From Antennarius striatus (taxonomy: Eukaryota > Chordata > Actinopteri > Lophiiformes > Antennariidae), in the NCBI RefSeq assembly GCF_040054535.1, contig NC_090784.1, positions 17,143,001-17,207,000 of the forward strand: DNA of 64,000 nucleotides, written 5' to 3'. The translations under genes were made by a program, and so were the position numbers. Positions 26,101 to 38,735 of the stretch are shown here, in pieces. The notes beneath the pieces are model-generated. The model searched no databases. It saw only the letters and a list, made by a program, of their open reading frames with translations, and was not told the DNA's origin. The first letter of the stretch is position 1. Each line of letters starts with the position of its first letter.

Positions 26101-29100
26101 GCTGTGAGTAATATTCCTGTTCAAATACAGGACTATGAAATGTATGTAAATATATTATCAAGTCCATCATGATTTCTCCTCTTGTCTCAGGTTCCTTTGT
26201 TCTTATAGAGGTTGGTGAGCTTCACACTGCAATGAACGTCTACGTATTTACAGCCAGCACTACAGAGCGCTGCTCCACATGGATCTCCACCATCCAGCAG
26301 GCGAAGGTAAAACTCCTCCTAAGATTTTTTAAAATAATAGTTATAATCCTTCAATGGTGGCCTCAAGACAACTGTTGACTGCGCAAGCCTTTGGTCCAGA
26401 CTGCAGTGTGTGAGTGTGTGAGTGTGTGAACGTACGATCATAATCCCCGGAGTATGAACCTTATACCTTTTCATGTTGACAGCAATTTCTGCTATTCAAA
26501 TAACTACCTCTATCATGAGGTCTGGTTCAAAGTGAAATGTCTCCAAACTATTTATATAAAAGATAGTAACAACTCTTGATAATACTTCTTTGATGATTCT
26601 AGCTCCATCATCAGTTAAATTTTTACTACCATGAATCAGTCATCAATACCTCCTGGTACATGATGCCAGCTTGATAGGGATAGCATGATAGTGTCATGCT
26701 TCTTTGTGGACATGCACCATCCTTGTTAACATAACCAGAGCACTAAAATCTTCAACATCAGGTTCTATGCGAAATAAGTTTCTTCTTCTTTTAGCTCCTG
26801 TAAATAAATGTATTCATCAACAATTTCCAAGCTTTGTCTAAAACAACAAACAAACCTCTCCACATATTGTTTTTGAGAAATGTGATGCATTCACTTATCC
26901 ATGGACAGACTCATCTGTCCTTTTATTTGACAATACTTAGCATATATTCGATTGCTAAGAGACTAAACTGAAATGTGATATTGAAAATAATATGTACTTA
27001 GCATGACCATGTTAAATAAAAATTGTTCATTATTCATTGGTTGTTTTTTTTTTGTTACTGTAATGTTTTGTCAGGAAACACTAAATCATTGGAGAGAGAA
27101 AGAGAGCCTCAGACGAATGGACAATTTGGAAAACCAGCAGCTAGGGGTCAAACCAGTAGAAACAACCAAGATTGAGGATATGATTGAAGAAGAAATTCCT
27201 TTTATCCAATCAGAAAGAGAGGCTTCTGTTGATGAACTTGATAAAGATATTATAATACCCACATCAGTCAATGGATTACTAGCATCTAAAGAAGCAAATG
27301 AACCATATAAACCTCCAGACAAGAGAGCCACTTACAACACTTCTATATCTTTATTTAACTTCCAGCCCAGTAAAAATCATTTTGCAGTAGTGCACAAGGG
27401 TCAGCACCAAGCAGTCAGAGGATATGAATGGATAGAAATGGGAGTGAGAAGGCAGCAAATTGGGATTCATCCAGAGGAAGGAGACAGAATGCATGAATCT
27501 GTCCTGATAAATAAGCAAATGGTGGCCTGGAATAACATGGCGCAATCTACCCCTCATCTGGATTGTTTACCTCAAAATACGGCAACTAATCACAGAAACA
27601 ACAGAACTGGGCAACAATTCCTTTTAATAGATGAATATCCAGAGATTGACTACCCAACAGATGAAGATAGTGTCTTACAAACTACAAACCAACTAACAGC
27701 ACCCAGCCAAGGACCTGAGTTTGTACTGGGAAATGAAGGAATATCAAGAGAGAGAGACTCTTTGTTGAACCAGGACACAAGGAAGAATTACAGCCATAGC
27801 CTACCTGCTGACATGGGGACATCTCAGTTGTCTTGGGCCAAAAAATTGAAGTCACCTCGGCTACAGAAGAGGAGGCTGGTCACAACTGATCAGAGACCTC
27901 TTTCTCAGACATTCTCTCAGAACCAAAAACCAACTTGGTCTCCTTCTTTTTCTGGCCCAGGCAACTACACAACCATCAAAAAGACTTCTGTTACTTCTGG
28001 ACCAAGCTCTGGCTCACATAGGGTGCTAAAACTGGGCTCTTTGAAGCCAAAACAAGACTTGTTTTGGGATGTGCATAATGATGTTACTCCAGATGTCCAA
28101 CCACTCTCTGAACCTGAGACGTCAGATTTCAGCTCCTATGACAAAATGGTCAATGTTAAAAACCATAGGAGTGCCTCCATTCCTTATATTAGTTTTGAAA
28201 GGGACCTAGAACCTCGTTTGCACTCCAGCAGTATGATGGCAATAACCCAAGCAAAGGAGACACAACGTTGCTACACACAACATAATCACAGTGGAAAGTC
28301 CTCTCCTCTGGAGGGTCTTTTGGAAAGAGCCACTGCCAGAGTGAGGGGTAGAGACAGATCAAAAACAGATGTAAATGTGATAACAGCCAATGTGAGGTCA
28401 AGAAATCCCTCTCCTTCTCCCTCACTTTCCATCGCACCATCGATATCACACAGTGATGGAGACAGAGACACAGACCTTGAGGATGAAGTGAAGGTAATGC
28501 GGCACAGAGCTCCCACAGTGAGTAAAGGATGGAAGGAGCAGCTGGTGGATGGAGACGTTGATGGCGATGAGGAGAGGGATAGGTCAGTATGACAGTCTAC
28601 ATTTATGTGACAATTGAAGTGTATTTATTCACATTTATGATAAAAACTAATTACAGTGCATGAAATTCAACTTTAAGTCTTATAGGTCCCGTTAGCCATG
28701 CCTAGTTACACCTCTGGTTTAAATCCCAATTGTTCAGAGCATGGACACAGATACAGATTATTGAACATGGGTATAGATAATGTTCATCCCTCATCAACCA
28801 CTACACTACCACTGCAATACTTAAACAGAGTCATTCATTTCTCAATTACTGATGTATGTGGAAGTAGAAAAAAGAAATAACAAGGCAGTCAGAGACTGCA
28901 ACATCCCACGACACCCTTGAATTCAAAATTTTACCCTGACCTACTTTCATAATGGTCACAGCAATGAATGCTTGATGTGTATCTAAAAAGGTACAAAAGT
29001 ACAAAATTTTACTTTGACCTAGTTTTTCAAGGTCAAGGTTGTGATCTAATTTTCATCCCCTTGCCTCCTTGAATATAATGCCTTTTGTATAGTCTTTGCC

Positions 29101-30331
29101 GCCCGAGTAATGTGCCTTTCCTTCCATCTTACTGTCTGCAATGGTTGTGAAGACGGATGGACGAACACACAAACACTGACAATTGCAATACATCACCGCT
29201 TCGCGGCAAATGTCATCTAGTATAGGAGTAAAAAGGATTATAAACCTTTAATCATAAATATTATTTCTATTATTTATAAATGTGTAGCCTTATGATTAAC
29301 TACATTCACATAGATATATGCAATCCCTTACAAGTTGTATAATTTCCTAGGTTCTCTATTTTAAACATGTAATTAGATTTTAATTTAGATGGAGTTCTGG
29401 ACAATCAACATTCAGGCTTCATTTGCTACCTTTAGTTCCTAAATCTTCATTGGTATCATAGGACAGATGTAAAAGTAGAGAAATAAAAGCTACAATAAGA
29501 ATGCAGGTTCTCTTAATACTTTTCCCCATGCTGTGCTTATTTGTACTGAATTATCCTCAAGTGGGGGATTTCTTTTAAATCTGTCAGATATGACTGTTAT
29601 TAGTTTCCAGTACTGAGTAACCTCATAATGAACAGACTGCGAGCATGGAAACAAAAGTAACCCAGGTTTTCAGAGCCTGTGTTTTCTGAAGTCATAATTA
29701 GCATTTTGAATGCATGCTGTCTCATCTCAAGAAACGTTTGCTAAAATTTTCCTCAATTTATAATTTTAAGATTTCAAACTGTTTGCTTGGAAATAAACAA
29801 ATTTAATGACTTTTTAATTAATCAAAGTAATATTTATTGAAATCTATTTTATTCTATTTTGCTCTATTCATCTATTTAATTTTTGTAATTATGCCAAAAA
29901 ACTATATTAGGTTTTATTTTATTTTGAAGAACACGTATAGTAATTATTACACACACAATACTACTTTCATATATTGTGTACTCTTTGGCTCTTTAATAGC
30001 ACATAATAATAACAACGCATTATCCAACTAAAGGCAGAATCTCTGGGAAAGAGAGTGCACCTGAACAAATGTCACACATAGTGTGTAGAAAAACTTGCAA
30101 AGTAAATGCGACAACTCATTCATTTTGACCTGTTTCCACCTCTTGTTTAGCGTTCTCTTTACGGAGGGTGAGAATGTGGACTGGCCAGGTTGGTGCTTCG
30201 ATGACACTGAGGTAATGGATCATTTATACCCCAGAGAAGAGGGGCTTCTGGAGGACATTAGCCGATCACTGGCCTTTTGGGATCTCCAAGGAACCTCAGT
30301 GCAAGAAGACGGGGAATACAGTCAGGTATAG
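20179..30331 (+). CDS. plekhg6: PLEKHG6, Rho guanine nucleotide exchange factor (DH-PH)
   Basis: Fourteen exons in phase: 20179-20374, 21085-21219, 21401-21538, 21839-21934, 22056-22106, 22342-22491, 23398-23508, 23967-24116, 24660-24794, 25740-25859, 25971-26103, 26191-26306, 27075-28582 and 30151-30331, about 1,073 codons. The first listed exon starts in mid-codon, so a start exon lies upstream; I could not place it. The DH domain starts at QQEALWEFVHTELNY (human QQEALWELLTTELIY) and includes AKPHQRITKYPLLLK, the conserved GEF helix. The PH domain spans the exons around LEVVALLFSDVLLMTQ and STWISTIQQAK. It activates RhoA/RhoG-type GTPases at the cortex and spindle in mammals. The product is longer than human PLEKHG6 (790), mainly from the single 1.5 kb exon encoding a Ser/Pro/Glu-rich region. 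Neighbour LAG3 converges on it. Confidence 0.9.
25034..25531. mobile_element. Pogo/Tigger-like MITE in a PLEKHG6 intron
   Basis: About 0.5 kb bounded by inverted ends: left TAGTCCTCAACATATGAACA and right, on the other strand, TAGTCCTCAACTTATGAACA. One mismatch in 20 is seen, with further similarity inward. No transposase frame remains. The outermost bases differ between the two ends, so exact borders and the TA target duplication are uncertain. Confidence 0.65.
28885..29222 (+). repeat. Dispersed repeat, copy 1
   Basis: Shares a series of phrases in the same order and orientation with 36205-36590: CAGTCA(G/C)AGACTGCAACATC, GAATTCAAAATTTTACCCTG, TTTTCATCCCC, TAATGTGC and ACAATACATCACC-like near the end. 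This copy ends in TACATCACCGCTTCGCGGC, containing a GC-rich palindrome. It is recalled as a common teleost interspersed repeat without coding capacity; the class is unclear to me. It lies in the last PLEKHG6 intron. Confidence 0.6.
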
Positions 30332-30931
30332 CTATGAAGCTGCACAACACTGAGAAGATCCAAGACTAGACTGCCAGTCCACCATCTATCATGCAAACTC
30401 ACTAAGTTCATTGCTGTGAACTACAGAGGAACAAAATGACTTTCTTATGTTTAACCTGAAGCTCAAAAGGAGCAAACATGATAAAGAAATGTATTTCATG
30501 TATTCTGCCACTGACACAAAGGTTTTCAGCCTGAATGTATAAGCAATTTATTGCAAAGAACGGCATTTTTTGTACAAACAATATATACTTGAGGTCACTG
30601 TTTTGTGTAAATATAACAAAACATATTTTTTTATAAATATATGTAGAGTATAGAAATATATGCAATAATTTCTGCTCTCATTTTGAGTGTTTCGAACTAT
30701 TTAAGTCAATTAAAACAGATGTATTTCTGTTAAATGCACTTTACGTCAACTTTTTACATAAGTTCTGTGTTAATAAATCCTCACAAACAGGTGAAATTTG
30801 AAATCAGTTACAAAAATAATGCAGAATTACAGTTCTACTGCAGTGTCTAGTCTGAAAATACTGTATTTACAAAACTTGTGCAACCAAACATCTCCCAACT
30901 TATTGCAGACACAAAGAAGATGGATCTCACT

Positions 30932-33390
30932 TCAGTTTAGTGCTGTGAGATTTTTTTCTTTGAAGTGTCTTTCCATTTTCTGTCCATTCTTTTGTCTCTG
31001 CTCCTGCTCATTAGATATGGTATGAATGACCGTTTCCAGCGCTGGGTACGGGAAAATCCTTTTTCTCTGTTGAAATAAGACATGCAAGATTTTTCAAAAA
31101 CAACTGCATTTCAAGATGTAACGTATAATTTATTTTATTAGTTTAGTATGTTTAGTGTATTTTTTTTAATCAGTATTCATTCTGTAATACTTATTTTCAA
31201 TATAAAAGTTGAAATCAGTTAATGTAGTAAGAGTATTTCTTTCAACTATTAAATTATTATCTTTGAACAAGAAATTTTCACCTTAACACACATCTTTCTA
31301 TTCAAATTTAAAACAGAAAAAATGGGCTTTTCAAAGTCTTTACCCTTTGGTGGTTCTTGTATGTCTTAAACAAAACTAGCAACAGAACAAGGAGGAGACA
31401 GCTGAACCCAATCACAGCGCCATTGTTATATGAGAGACCTGATGCTTCATGTTCGAACAGACCACCTGCAAGTAAAATCAGTATAAAAAGAGTTTTGTGT
31501 ATTTTATAACATTAGCAGCGGTCCTCAGTATTTCTAGTATATTACACATTAAATTAACCTACTCATTAGTGGAAAATGGTAGCTTATGTTCCCCAGCATG
31601 CCTTCTTTCCCATAGAAACGGCATATCCATTCGCCCTGTGCTGCCGCTGATATTTTGCTAATTTGTAGAGTTTTCCCACTCTGGATGGACACAACCGATT
31701 GGCTTCCACTGATGTCATAGACCACATGAACCCACTCATAGCGGGTGATTTCTGTTGTGTCGGTCAGCAGGCAGGTCAGTGTCACAGAGCCTTGTTTATG
31801 TGACAAGGTGCTGCTGTCGACTGAGAGAAAACCAAGTTTTATTTATTGTTTTTCACTCATTGTCATTAGGAAGAAATATCCAATTACTAAAGCTTGAACT
31901 AAATCCATGAAAGCTTACTTTTAGCAACAACAAGCTGCATGCTTCTAGTCAGCTGCCGTCCTTCCATGGTTCCAGAACATCTGTACGTGCCCTCATCCTC
32001 AAATGCCACTTCTCCTAAAGTGGCAGAGTTATCCAACCTAAGTTGAGAGGACTGAGAGAAAGAGACGGGAAGGTGACCAGAAAACGCAGGTTTCAGCTTT
32101 TCCCACCGTTGTAAAGAGGGAATTAAATCAGAGAACACACAGGGGAGTGTGACTGCAGATCCCGCAGCTGCATACACGTTAGTGTTGTCTTTGGGCGGTT
32201 GAATGATTCCTGTGAGAGCACAGGGGTAAAAGAAAAAAGCATATGAGAAAATAAAAATCTTAAAATCTTAACATGGCTCCATTTTCTACTTCTTATTCAT
32301 ACCTATCAGGGCCAGAGTTGCTGAAGCTCGCCCTTCTTTACCCCTGTAGCCCACAATACAGCTCCAGTTCCCGCTCAGTCCAGCAGTTGCTTTTTCCCGC
32401 AAAACACTTCCAGCCATTCCTCTGTTTGTTATGATTCCAGTTTGAGACACAAAATTGTTGTTCAACATCCATTGCACACTTGCTCCATAAGCCCAAGGAG
32501 TCATATTACAGCTGATTGAAACATTTTTCTCTGATATAGCAGCTGAAGGAGAGACTGTCACTGTAAAGGATACAGATGAGGACGAGATTTTGAACATGCG
32601 ACATCTTTGGTCCACATTTAACGGGTAAAAAAGTGTAAATGTAATGTAGTAAAAAGCCAAAATGCTATATTTAATGACTGTAAGTTGGTTTCTAACCTTT
32701 TATGATTCGAAGCATGACCACATTCTCATAAACCTGATCTCCTTTGGCCAACGTGCAAAAGTATTTTCCTCCATCCTCCTCCATGACGTTGTTGATCTGT
32801 AGACTATAATCACCTCTTTCAAACTGGGAGTGGGGGCATTGTATGCGTTGGTTCTTTGTAGGTAACCAACTATAACCCCAGTACTGCAGACCATTCTTCT
32901 CCTTTTTCCAAACAGTGCTGTCGATAGATAGCAGAGATATCACAATCTTCAGCATGTGGAGTCATTATTCTGAATGAGATGAAGATAAAGGCTGGGATTG
33001 TAGGGACATTAAGGCATTCGATGGTGCAGGGAGACGGTTATATAAAGCAAAGAGGGAATTTACATGGGCGATTAGTTGCAGCAAACACAGTTTTACCTTA
33101 CCCTTTGTTCGCTTTATGCCAGATGATGACAGGAGAGCATGTGGAGAACAGGCTGCATTTACAGGGTAATACAGCCTGGGAGCCTTCTGCAGCAAGCACC
33201 TCAAGGACCTCACACTGAGCTGCTGGGGAAGAACCATTCATTTAAAAAAATCTTTTTAGTTTATAAAAAAAAATAACTCCAAGGAACATTTCATCACCAA
33301 AAGTTCAAAAGTTGTGGATGGAAAATAAATCCTAAATTTACCTGTCAGAAGATAGGAAATCCCCCCCAAGATGACAAACATCAACAACAT
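30932..33390 (-). CDS. lag3: LAG3, MHC class II-binding inhibitory receptor
   Basis: Eight minus-strand exons in phase: 33390-33342 (signal), 33222-33102 and 32917-32697 (Ig D1), 32560-32303 (D2), 32209-31919 (D3), 31820-31563 (D4), 31465-31344 (membrane) and 31066-30932 (tail), 484 residues. D2 ends SGNWSCIVGYRGKEG, matching human SGPWGCILTYRDG. D3 opens NVYAAAGSAVTLPC (human TVYAGAGSRVGLPC). D4 ends LGNISYHFPL (human LGAAVYFTEL). The tail RIFPYPALETVIH matches human RRFSALEQGIH, which separates LAG3 from its paralogue CD4. The human tail KIEELE motif and Glu-Pro repeat are absent, replaced by a basic Gln-rich tail. D1 appears to lack the long Pro-rich extra loop of mammals. LAG3 restrains T cells. 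It is convergent with PLEKHG6, about 600 bp between stops. Confidence 0.88.
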
Positions 33391-34392
33391 CTTTTACTCC
33401 TTTAGTTCTTGAATGAAAAATAAAGTCTGCTTTTATCTTTGAACAGCTTATTCCATAATGTGTTTATGTGCGTGTGGCACATAATATATATCGATGGGGG
33501 CGGAGTGTTTTGTTGATCATGTGACTTCAAATATATGTGGTCGGTCTGTGTCAACCTGGAAACTTTATGACAGAAATGTCAGGGAGACCCACTTCCTCCC
33601 ACGGATTCCCTCTACTTTGTTCCATTTCCTTCTTTACATCATATTTATGATACACAAATGAGGTTGTTCATGTAAAGCATTTCAGTATAGCGCCTTCATC
33701 AGAGCATCATATCAATGTTATATTATTATTATCTTGTTATTTGTGGTACAATGTTCTGATGAAGGTGCTTTGCAGAAATGCATTAGTCAGTTCCACACAA
33801 ATAAGTAAAATGTAAATTCATGAGGTCTCAGCGTACCAGTAATCCCACACATTGATATTTTCTCCAAGAATTGTTTGTAGCTTAGCTCCCAGAGCCAAAG
33901 AAGCTACCATAGGAAGGACACCAGCTCTGCATGTTAATGTATGGCATTGTTCATATAGTAAACCGCACAGGTTGTTTGTTTATAAATCGGGAACATCATG
34001 GAAGATCACGGCACTGCTCTGAAACCAAATGGCAAAACTGACACATTCCTCTGCCACTTCCAGTCAGTTGTGTTTGCACCCGCTGGTTAACTCATGGCTC
34101 TATTATCATCACCATCACCCGTAGAATCAGAATAACTTCGTGTCATTTCTTGATACCCTATAGTCTGGTGGATATTCACACAAATGAATCATCCTCCTTT
34201 TTCTCACTTCTGTTTTCGTTTTCATCATTTCTCTGCAGTAGAAACAGTTTTACACAGCCAGTCAAACCTCTGACATCCATCCATCGATTGCTCTATTGAC
34301 CAACCTACCTGTCTGTCTGTCTATCCATCTGTCTGTCTATTTCTTTAAGGAAACAATTGCTTACAAAATATGGAAAATGATGGAGAGATCAA
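33391..34392. other. Upstream flank of LAG3
   Basis: No gene seen. The first 250 bp upstream of the LAG3 start contains GACTTCCTCCC-like ETS/purine motifs but no clear TATA box placed for the gene. A short (TCTG/TCTA)n microsatellite lies near 34310-34350. Confidence 0.4.
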
Positions 34393-34394
34393 TA

Positions 34395-35279
34395 CAGTGA
34401 TACCTCTACTTATGAATGTCTCTCCTTACTAAATGTTCTACTTACAAAATTTCTCAGCAGGAAAATATTACCTCTACTTACGAAAGCAATTTCGATTTAC
34501 GTTCCTGAACGCAGCATTCTCATAGCTGCTCTGCCATTGGCTACTACCTATTACGTATCTTCCTGGCATCCCATTGGCTAAGAGGGATGCCACTCCACCT
34601 CTGTGTAGAGGTAGATCAGTGCTTATGGAGTGTTCGGCATTCGGCACTGACCCGTGAGGTTGTCTGATAGTTTTGCGCAACTACAATAACTTTTTGAGTA
34701 CGTATTCCCTATGGACCCCAAGAAAGTGACGGAGAAAAGAGGAAAAGAAGAAAAGAGTTATTTTGTCCATACAACCAAAGCAAGAGATAATAGAATAGCA
34801 CAAGAAAGGGATGCGTTTGGTTGATCTGGCCAAAGAATGCATCTACAATCGCCACGTTATTAAAACAAAAGGAAGTTTAAAGAGTTTAAGGCATCGTGTG
34901 GGTGGTTGGAGTTCAAAAGGAGGACTGGAATTCACTCTGTTGTTCGGCATGGTGAGATACGAGCGCATGAACTAGAGAGGGCAAAAAACAACGGGGACAG
35001 ATGTTAAAAGGTAAATGACCGTCATTATTACTCTTTACTCTATTCTTTGTTTTTTACGTTATGCACAACTCTCATTTATTGTGTAATAATCTAATCGTAA
35101 CATGTATTTGTTACATGTTTTGATGCATTTTTATGCTTTATAAAACATTTATTTGGGAATTTTTGTGGGTTTGGAACGGATTAGGGCATTTGCATGGAAA
35201 ACGCGTTTCTACTTACGTAATTTTCTACTTACGTAATTTCTTCCAGAACCAATTAATTTCGTAAGTAGAGGTACCGCTG
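34395..35279 (+). mobile_element. Pogo/Tigger-type DNA transposon, internally deleted
   Basis: 885 bp element flanked by TA dinucleotides (34393-34394 and 35280-35281). Left end CAGTGATACCTCTACTTA; right end on the other strand CAGCGGTACCTCTACTTACG. A second internal copy of the end motif (ACCTCTACTTACGAAA) lies near 34471. Inside, from 34711, is a transposase start MDPKKVTEKRGKEEK followed by a CENP-B-like helix-turn-helix remnant (LSIQPKQEIIE, then VDLAKECI) with frame breaks. The catalytic domain is missing. Plus orientation follows the transposase fragment. Confidence 0.8.
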
Positions 35280-36204
35280 TATATATTTTTTAATTCCTGT
35301 CAGTTAGAGTCAGATAGATATATAGGACATTGCATGAATAAATGCCCAGATGAAGATAGATGCACTGGCACACATAGTGTACATGTGAATGTACATGTGA
35401 ATACATGCAGACTGCCACACAGATCACACAGATGGATAGACACATCTGAGAAAGTGTGGGTGAAACCACTGAGCTGTTTTTTTTTCTTCATCTTGTGGAG
35501 AAACGTTCCCTGGTAACAACCAAGTGTCTGCTGTGTGAGCAGTTCTGTAGGTCTTAAATCTTTTCATCTCATCCACCGAGAACTTCCTCCTGTTAGCCCC
35601 AATTTAAATCAGCCCCAATTTCTTTCATCTTGCACCTTCACTAAACACCTCTGTTTTGGGGGCAAGTATGTGTCATTCATTGTGAGGAGGTCTTTCCTAG
35701 GGCTGATGTTTAGTCACCTCCACTGTGCTTGAATATGAGGGGTTAGTGCTGTGAATGTGAATTCCACTCATATGGAAAAAGTTTGAGCTTGAATGAGTGC
35801 TGGTGAATATGTTTATAAAGACATGCTTGGAAAATAGTCAAATCAGACTTTGTCTATAGCAAATCAACACATGAGTCATTTGTTCTTGTGTGAAGCGCTC
35901 ATTGAGTCCTGTCTGTTTGTCATTATCAACCTTAAATGATAAAATGACATATGATACTCATATGTAAGACTGATGACCCCACCCTCAAATTCTCTAGTGA
36001 TTAGTTTTCAATTACTGTACTGATATGACAATATGATGGTATTTTAGTTCATTCCCGTAGGTGGTGAAATATTGTGTTCCATTGAGTTTTACTGGCAGAA
36101 GCAGCAGAGGTCACACACAACATGCTTCTGAGAAATACTCTTATTTAGGCAAGTCAGCATTTTGTTCTGAGTGCAATGCAGAAAAAAGACAATGAAAACT
36201 AGAG

Positions 36205-36590
36205 CCAAAGCAGTCACAGACTGCAACATCTGCAACACCCCTGAATTCAAAATTTTACCCTGACCTACTTAGATAGGTCCAAGATCAAAGCTAGTGTTCT
36301 GACCTATTGTCATTGATCAAATCACTAGCTTTAATCTATGGTCTTACTCATACTGGCCCCGTCCGTTGTCTTTCTATCTTATCCGGTTCCTGAGTGTACA
36401 AAAATTGAAATTTGACAATGATCTCATTTTCATCCCCTTTGCCACCCAAGTAATGTGCTTTTTGTTTTATCTTTCTATCTGCAACGGTTGCAAAGATATT
36501 TGGTGGACATACTAACGGACGAAGGGAAGGACAAACATTCGAACGTTTAAAATTACAATACATCACCACTTTGAAGCGAGATGTAAATAG
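36205..36590 (+). repeat. Dispersed repeat, copy 2
   Basis: Partner of 28885-29222, in the same orientation and about 7.3 kb away. This copy is slightly longer in the middle and ends in TACATCACCACTTTGAAGC, where the GC-rich palindrome has decayed. Confidence 0.6.
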
Positions 36591-37224
36591 GCACATAGCC
36601 AGATTAAATTTAACACAGTGCACACACTTACAGTACAGTAACTTATTTGCACAGGCTACTGTTGCATTATATCAAAGATGAACGGATGTAGTTTGAATTT
36701 CCGCGCATGTCATAGCAACAGTGAAATAGATAATTTCAAGGCCCTTTAGTTTCAGAAAACAGCAACATTTTCCATTCAAGTTTTTGTAATGAGCAAGAAA
36801 GAAAGAAATCAACCTTGCCTTGTCTTTGCCTTACCTCGTATTAGTAAACAGCAACATATTCTTTATTGCACTCTTAATATTGATACTAAAAAATATTTTT
36901 CAGCACAGATATTTCAGCTTTTGGTACAGATTTTATTCGTAATAATTAACACACCACATTCTTTTAAATAAAGGGTTTCAGTTAAGGTTGAAGGGTTTTT
37001 TTTAACCTCTCTTTATGGCAAACACATCTTTTTAATCTGTGAGATCTGGCATTGACCAAGCTTCTGCTAATATAGGCAATAGTCAATTCAATTTAATTCA
37101 ATTCAATCATTGTCAGGCGTTGCTCGACAAGCAGCAGGAAGAAATTTCCACAAGATGACTACCATAAGGTAACAGTGATATGAAAACACAAAACATGTGA
37201 GGTGAGGAAAAAAGGTGAAGTCTG

Positions 37225-37625
37225 TAATATCACTCTAAAAGACAGGAGACCGAGCTGGAGGTATTAGAGATGAAGATGCTGAGGTTCTCTCTGGGAGTGA
37301 CCAGGATGGATAGGATCAGGAATGAGTACATCAGAGGGACAGCACATGTTAGAGGTTTTGGAGATGAAGTCAGAGAGGCCAGACTGAGATGGTTTGGACA
37401 TGTCCAGAGGAGAGATAGTGAATATATTGGTAGAAGGATGCTGAGTTTTGAACTGACAGGCAGGAGGTCTAGGGGAAGACCAAAGAGGAGGTTTATGGAT
37501 GTAGTGAAAGAGGACATGAAGGTATTTGGTGTGAGAGAAGAGGATGCAGACGACAGGGTTAGATGGAGGCAATCAATTCGCTGTGGTGACCCCTGAAGGG
37601 AAAAACCGAGAGGGGAAGAAGAGGA
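37225..37625 (+). mobile_element. RTE-type LINE, C-terminal ORF fragment and 3' end
   Basis: A frame at 37270-37596 encodes the C-terminal tail of a non-LTR reverse transcriptase: MLRFSLGVTRMDRIRNEYIR, then RLRWFGHVQRR, then RSRGRPKRRFMDVVKEDM and a final WRQSIRCGDP. This layout is widespread in animal LINEs. The ORF closes next to a GAAGAAGAGG-repeat 3' tail. The 5' part, including the polymerase motif, is missing. Confidence 0.75.
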
Positions 37626-37630
37626 AGAAG

Positions 37631-38735
37631 ATTTTTTTTTATTTTTGCAAAAACACTTCAATCACATTCAAACATTTTACAATTTTTCATTAGATGAAAG
37701 TACTAAAGTGCTTCAAAAACACTAAAAACCAATAAATAAAAGGAAAATACAATTTAAAAATTAATGCATTATATCAGGAAGTTTGCAAAAGTGAGTTGAT
37801 CATCAACTAAAGTGCATAGGACATTTTTGTGACAGCAGATGTTCCTAAAGTTATTTAGGTCTTTTGTCATTTTATAGAAACAAAATTCTAGTTTTAAGCG
37901 ACACTTGATGTTACAGCAAAAAACAGTAGGTGCTTCTTGAACAGTATTGTTTTCAATTCTCCTCTTCCTGGTCACATATAAATTGCGAGTTTTGCCTCTC
38001 CAGAGATAAAATTTAAAAGCTGCCACTTTCTTTGATTTGATTTATTCTACCCAGCACCGTAAATGAATTTCCTGATACTAAAATTTTCACTGAACAGATT
38101 AAAAACATTCGTTAGAAGAGTGAAGAGCACTGCAAGTCTCCCACACTCACTAAAAGCATGAAAGACTGTCTCACGAAGGGGACAGAAGGGACACTGGCTG
38201 GACACCGCAGGGTTAAAAACAGAGATAAAAGCATTGGAACCGATGGCACCATGTAAAAATTTCCACTGGAGGTCGGCTGTTTTTTTTCTTGAGGGGAGGT
38301 TTGTATAGAAGTCTCCACTGTGGGTCAGGTCCATTTCCCGTCATCCTGTTGGCCCAGGTAGTGGGTGCTCTGTCACACAGGCTTTTCTTGCTGATTACTT
38401 TTACACATTGTTTGTACAGTATTTTTTTGTTGGCCGTGTGCAGGCGGGTTTGTCGTTCATCTCCGAGGAGAGGACCCTCCAGTTCTCCAAACAGGGGACT
38501 GATGTGTACCTCAGGGACAGGATCTTTGCTGTCTGGCACAGTCCCTGTACTATAGTCCAGGAGGAGGCTTCTCTCCTTCCCGGAGAGTCTTTGCCTCCAC
38601 AGTTGTAGCCCCCTCTGAGCCACCCTGGTGGACTGGATGTTCAGCAGGGAGCTCACAGCCTGGGCATCTGCCAACGCTGGCCCGGCGTTGTCTACCAGCT
38701 GCTGGATGGTCAGGGTCCTGGTTAAGAAGAAGTAG
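37631..38735 (-). mobile_element. LINE fragment with RT zinc-binding C-terminus
   Basis: Minus strand, 5'-truncated. Two overlapping frames (38776-38213 and 38334-38047) give reverse-transcriptase C-terminal sequence: LQWKFLHGAIGSNAFISVFNP and QCPFCPLRETVFHAFSECGRL, a zf-RVT-like zinc-binding region seen in L1/Tx1-type elements. A frame break separates the two parts. The 3' UTR and poly(A), seen as a T run on the plus strand, end at 37631 inside the GAAGAAG tail of the neighbouring RTE-type LINE. Confidence 0.7.

Noticed and set aside
27086-28516. Several minus-strand frames inside the large PLEKHG6 exon
   Set aside because: Shadows of the sense reading; no conserved motif.
37230-37661. Minus-strand frames of 100-140 codons rich in Ser/Pro/Leu
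   Set aside because: Antisense shadow of the RTE-type LINE ORF on the plus strand.
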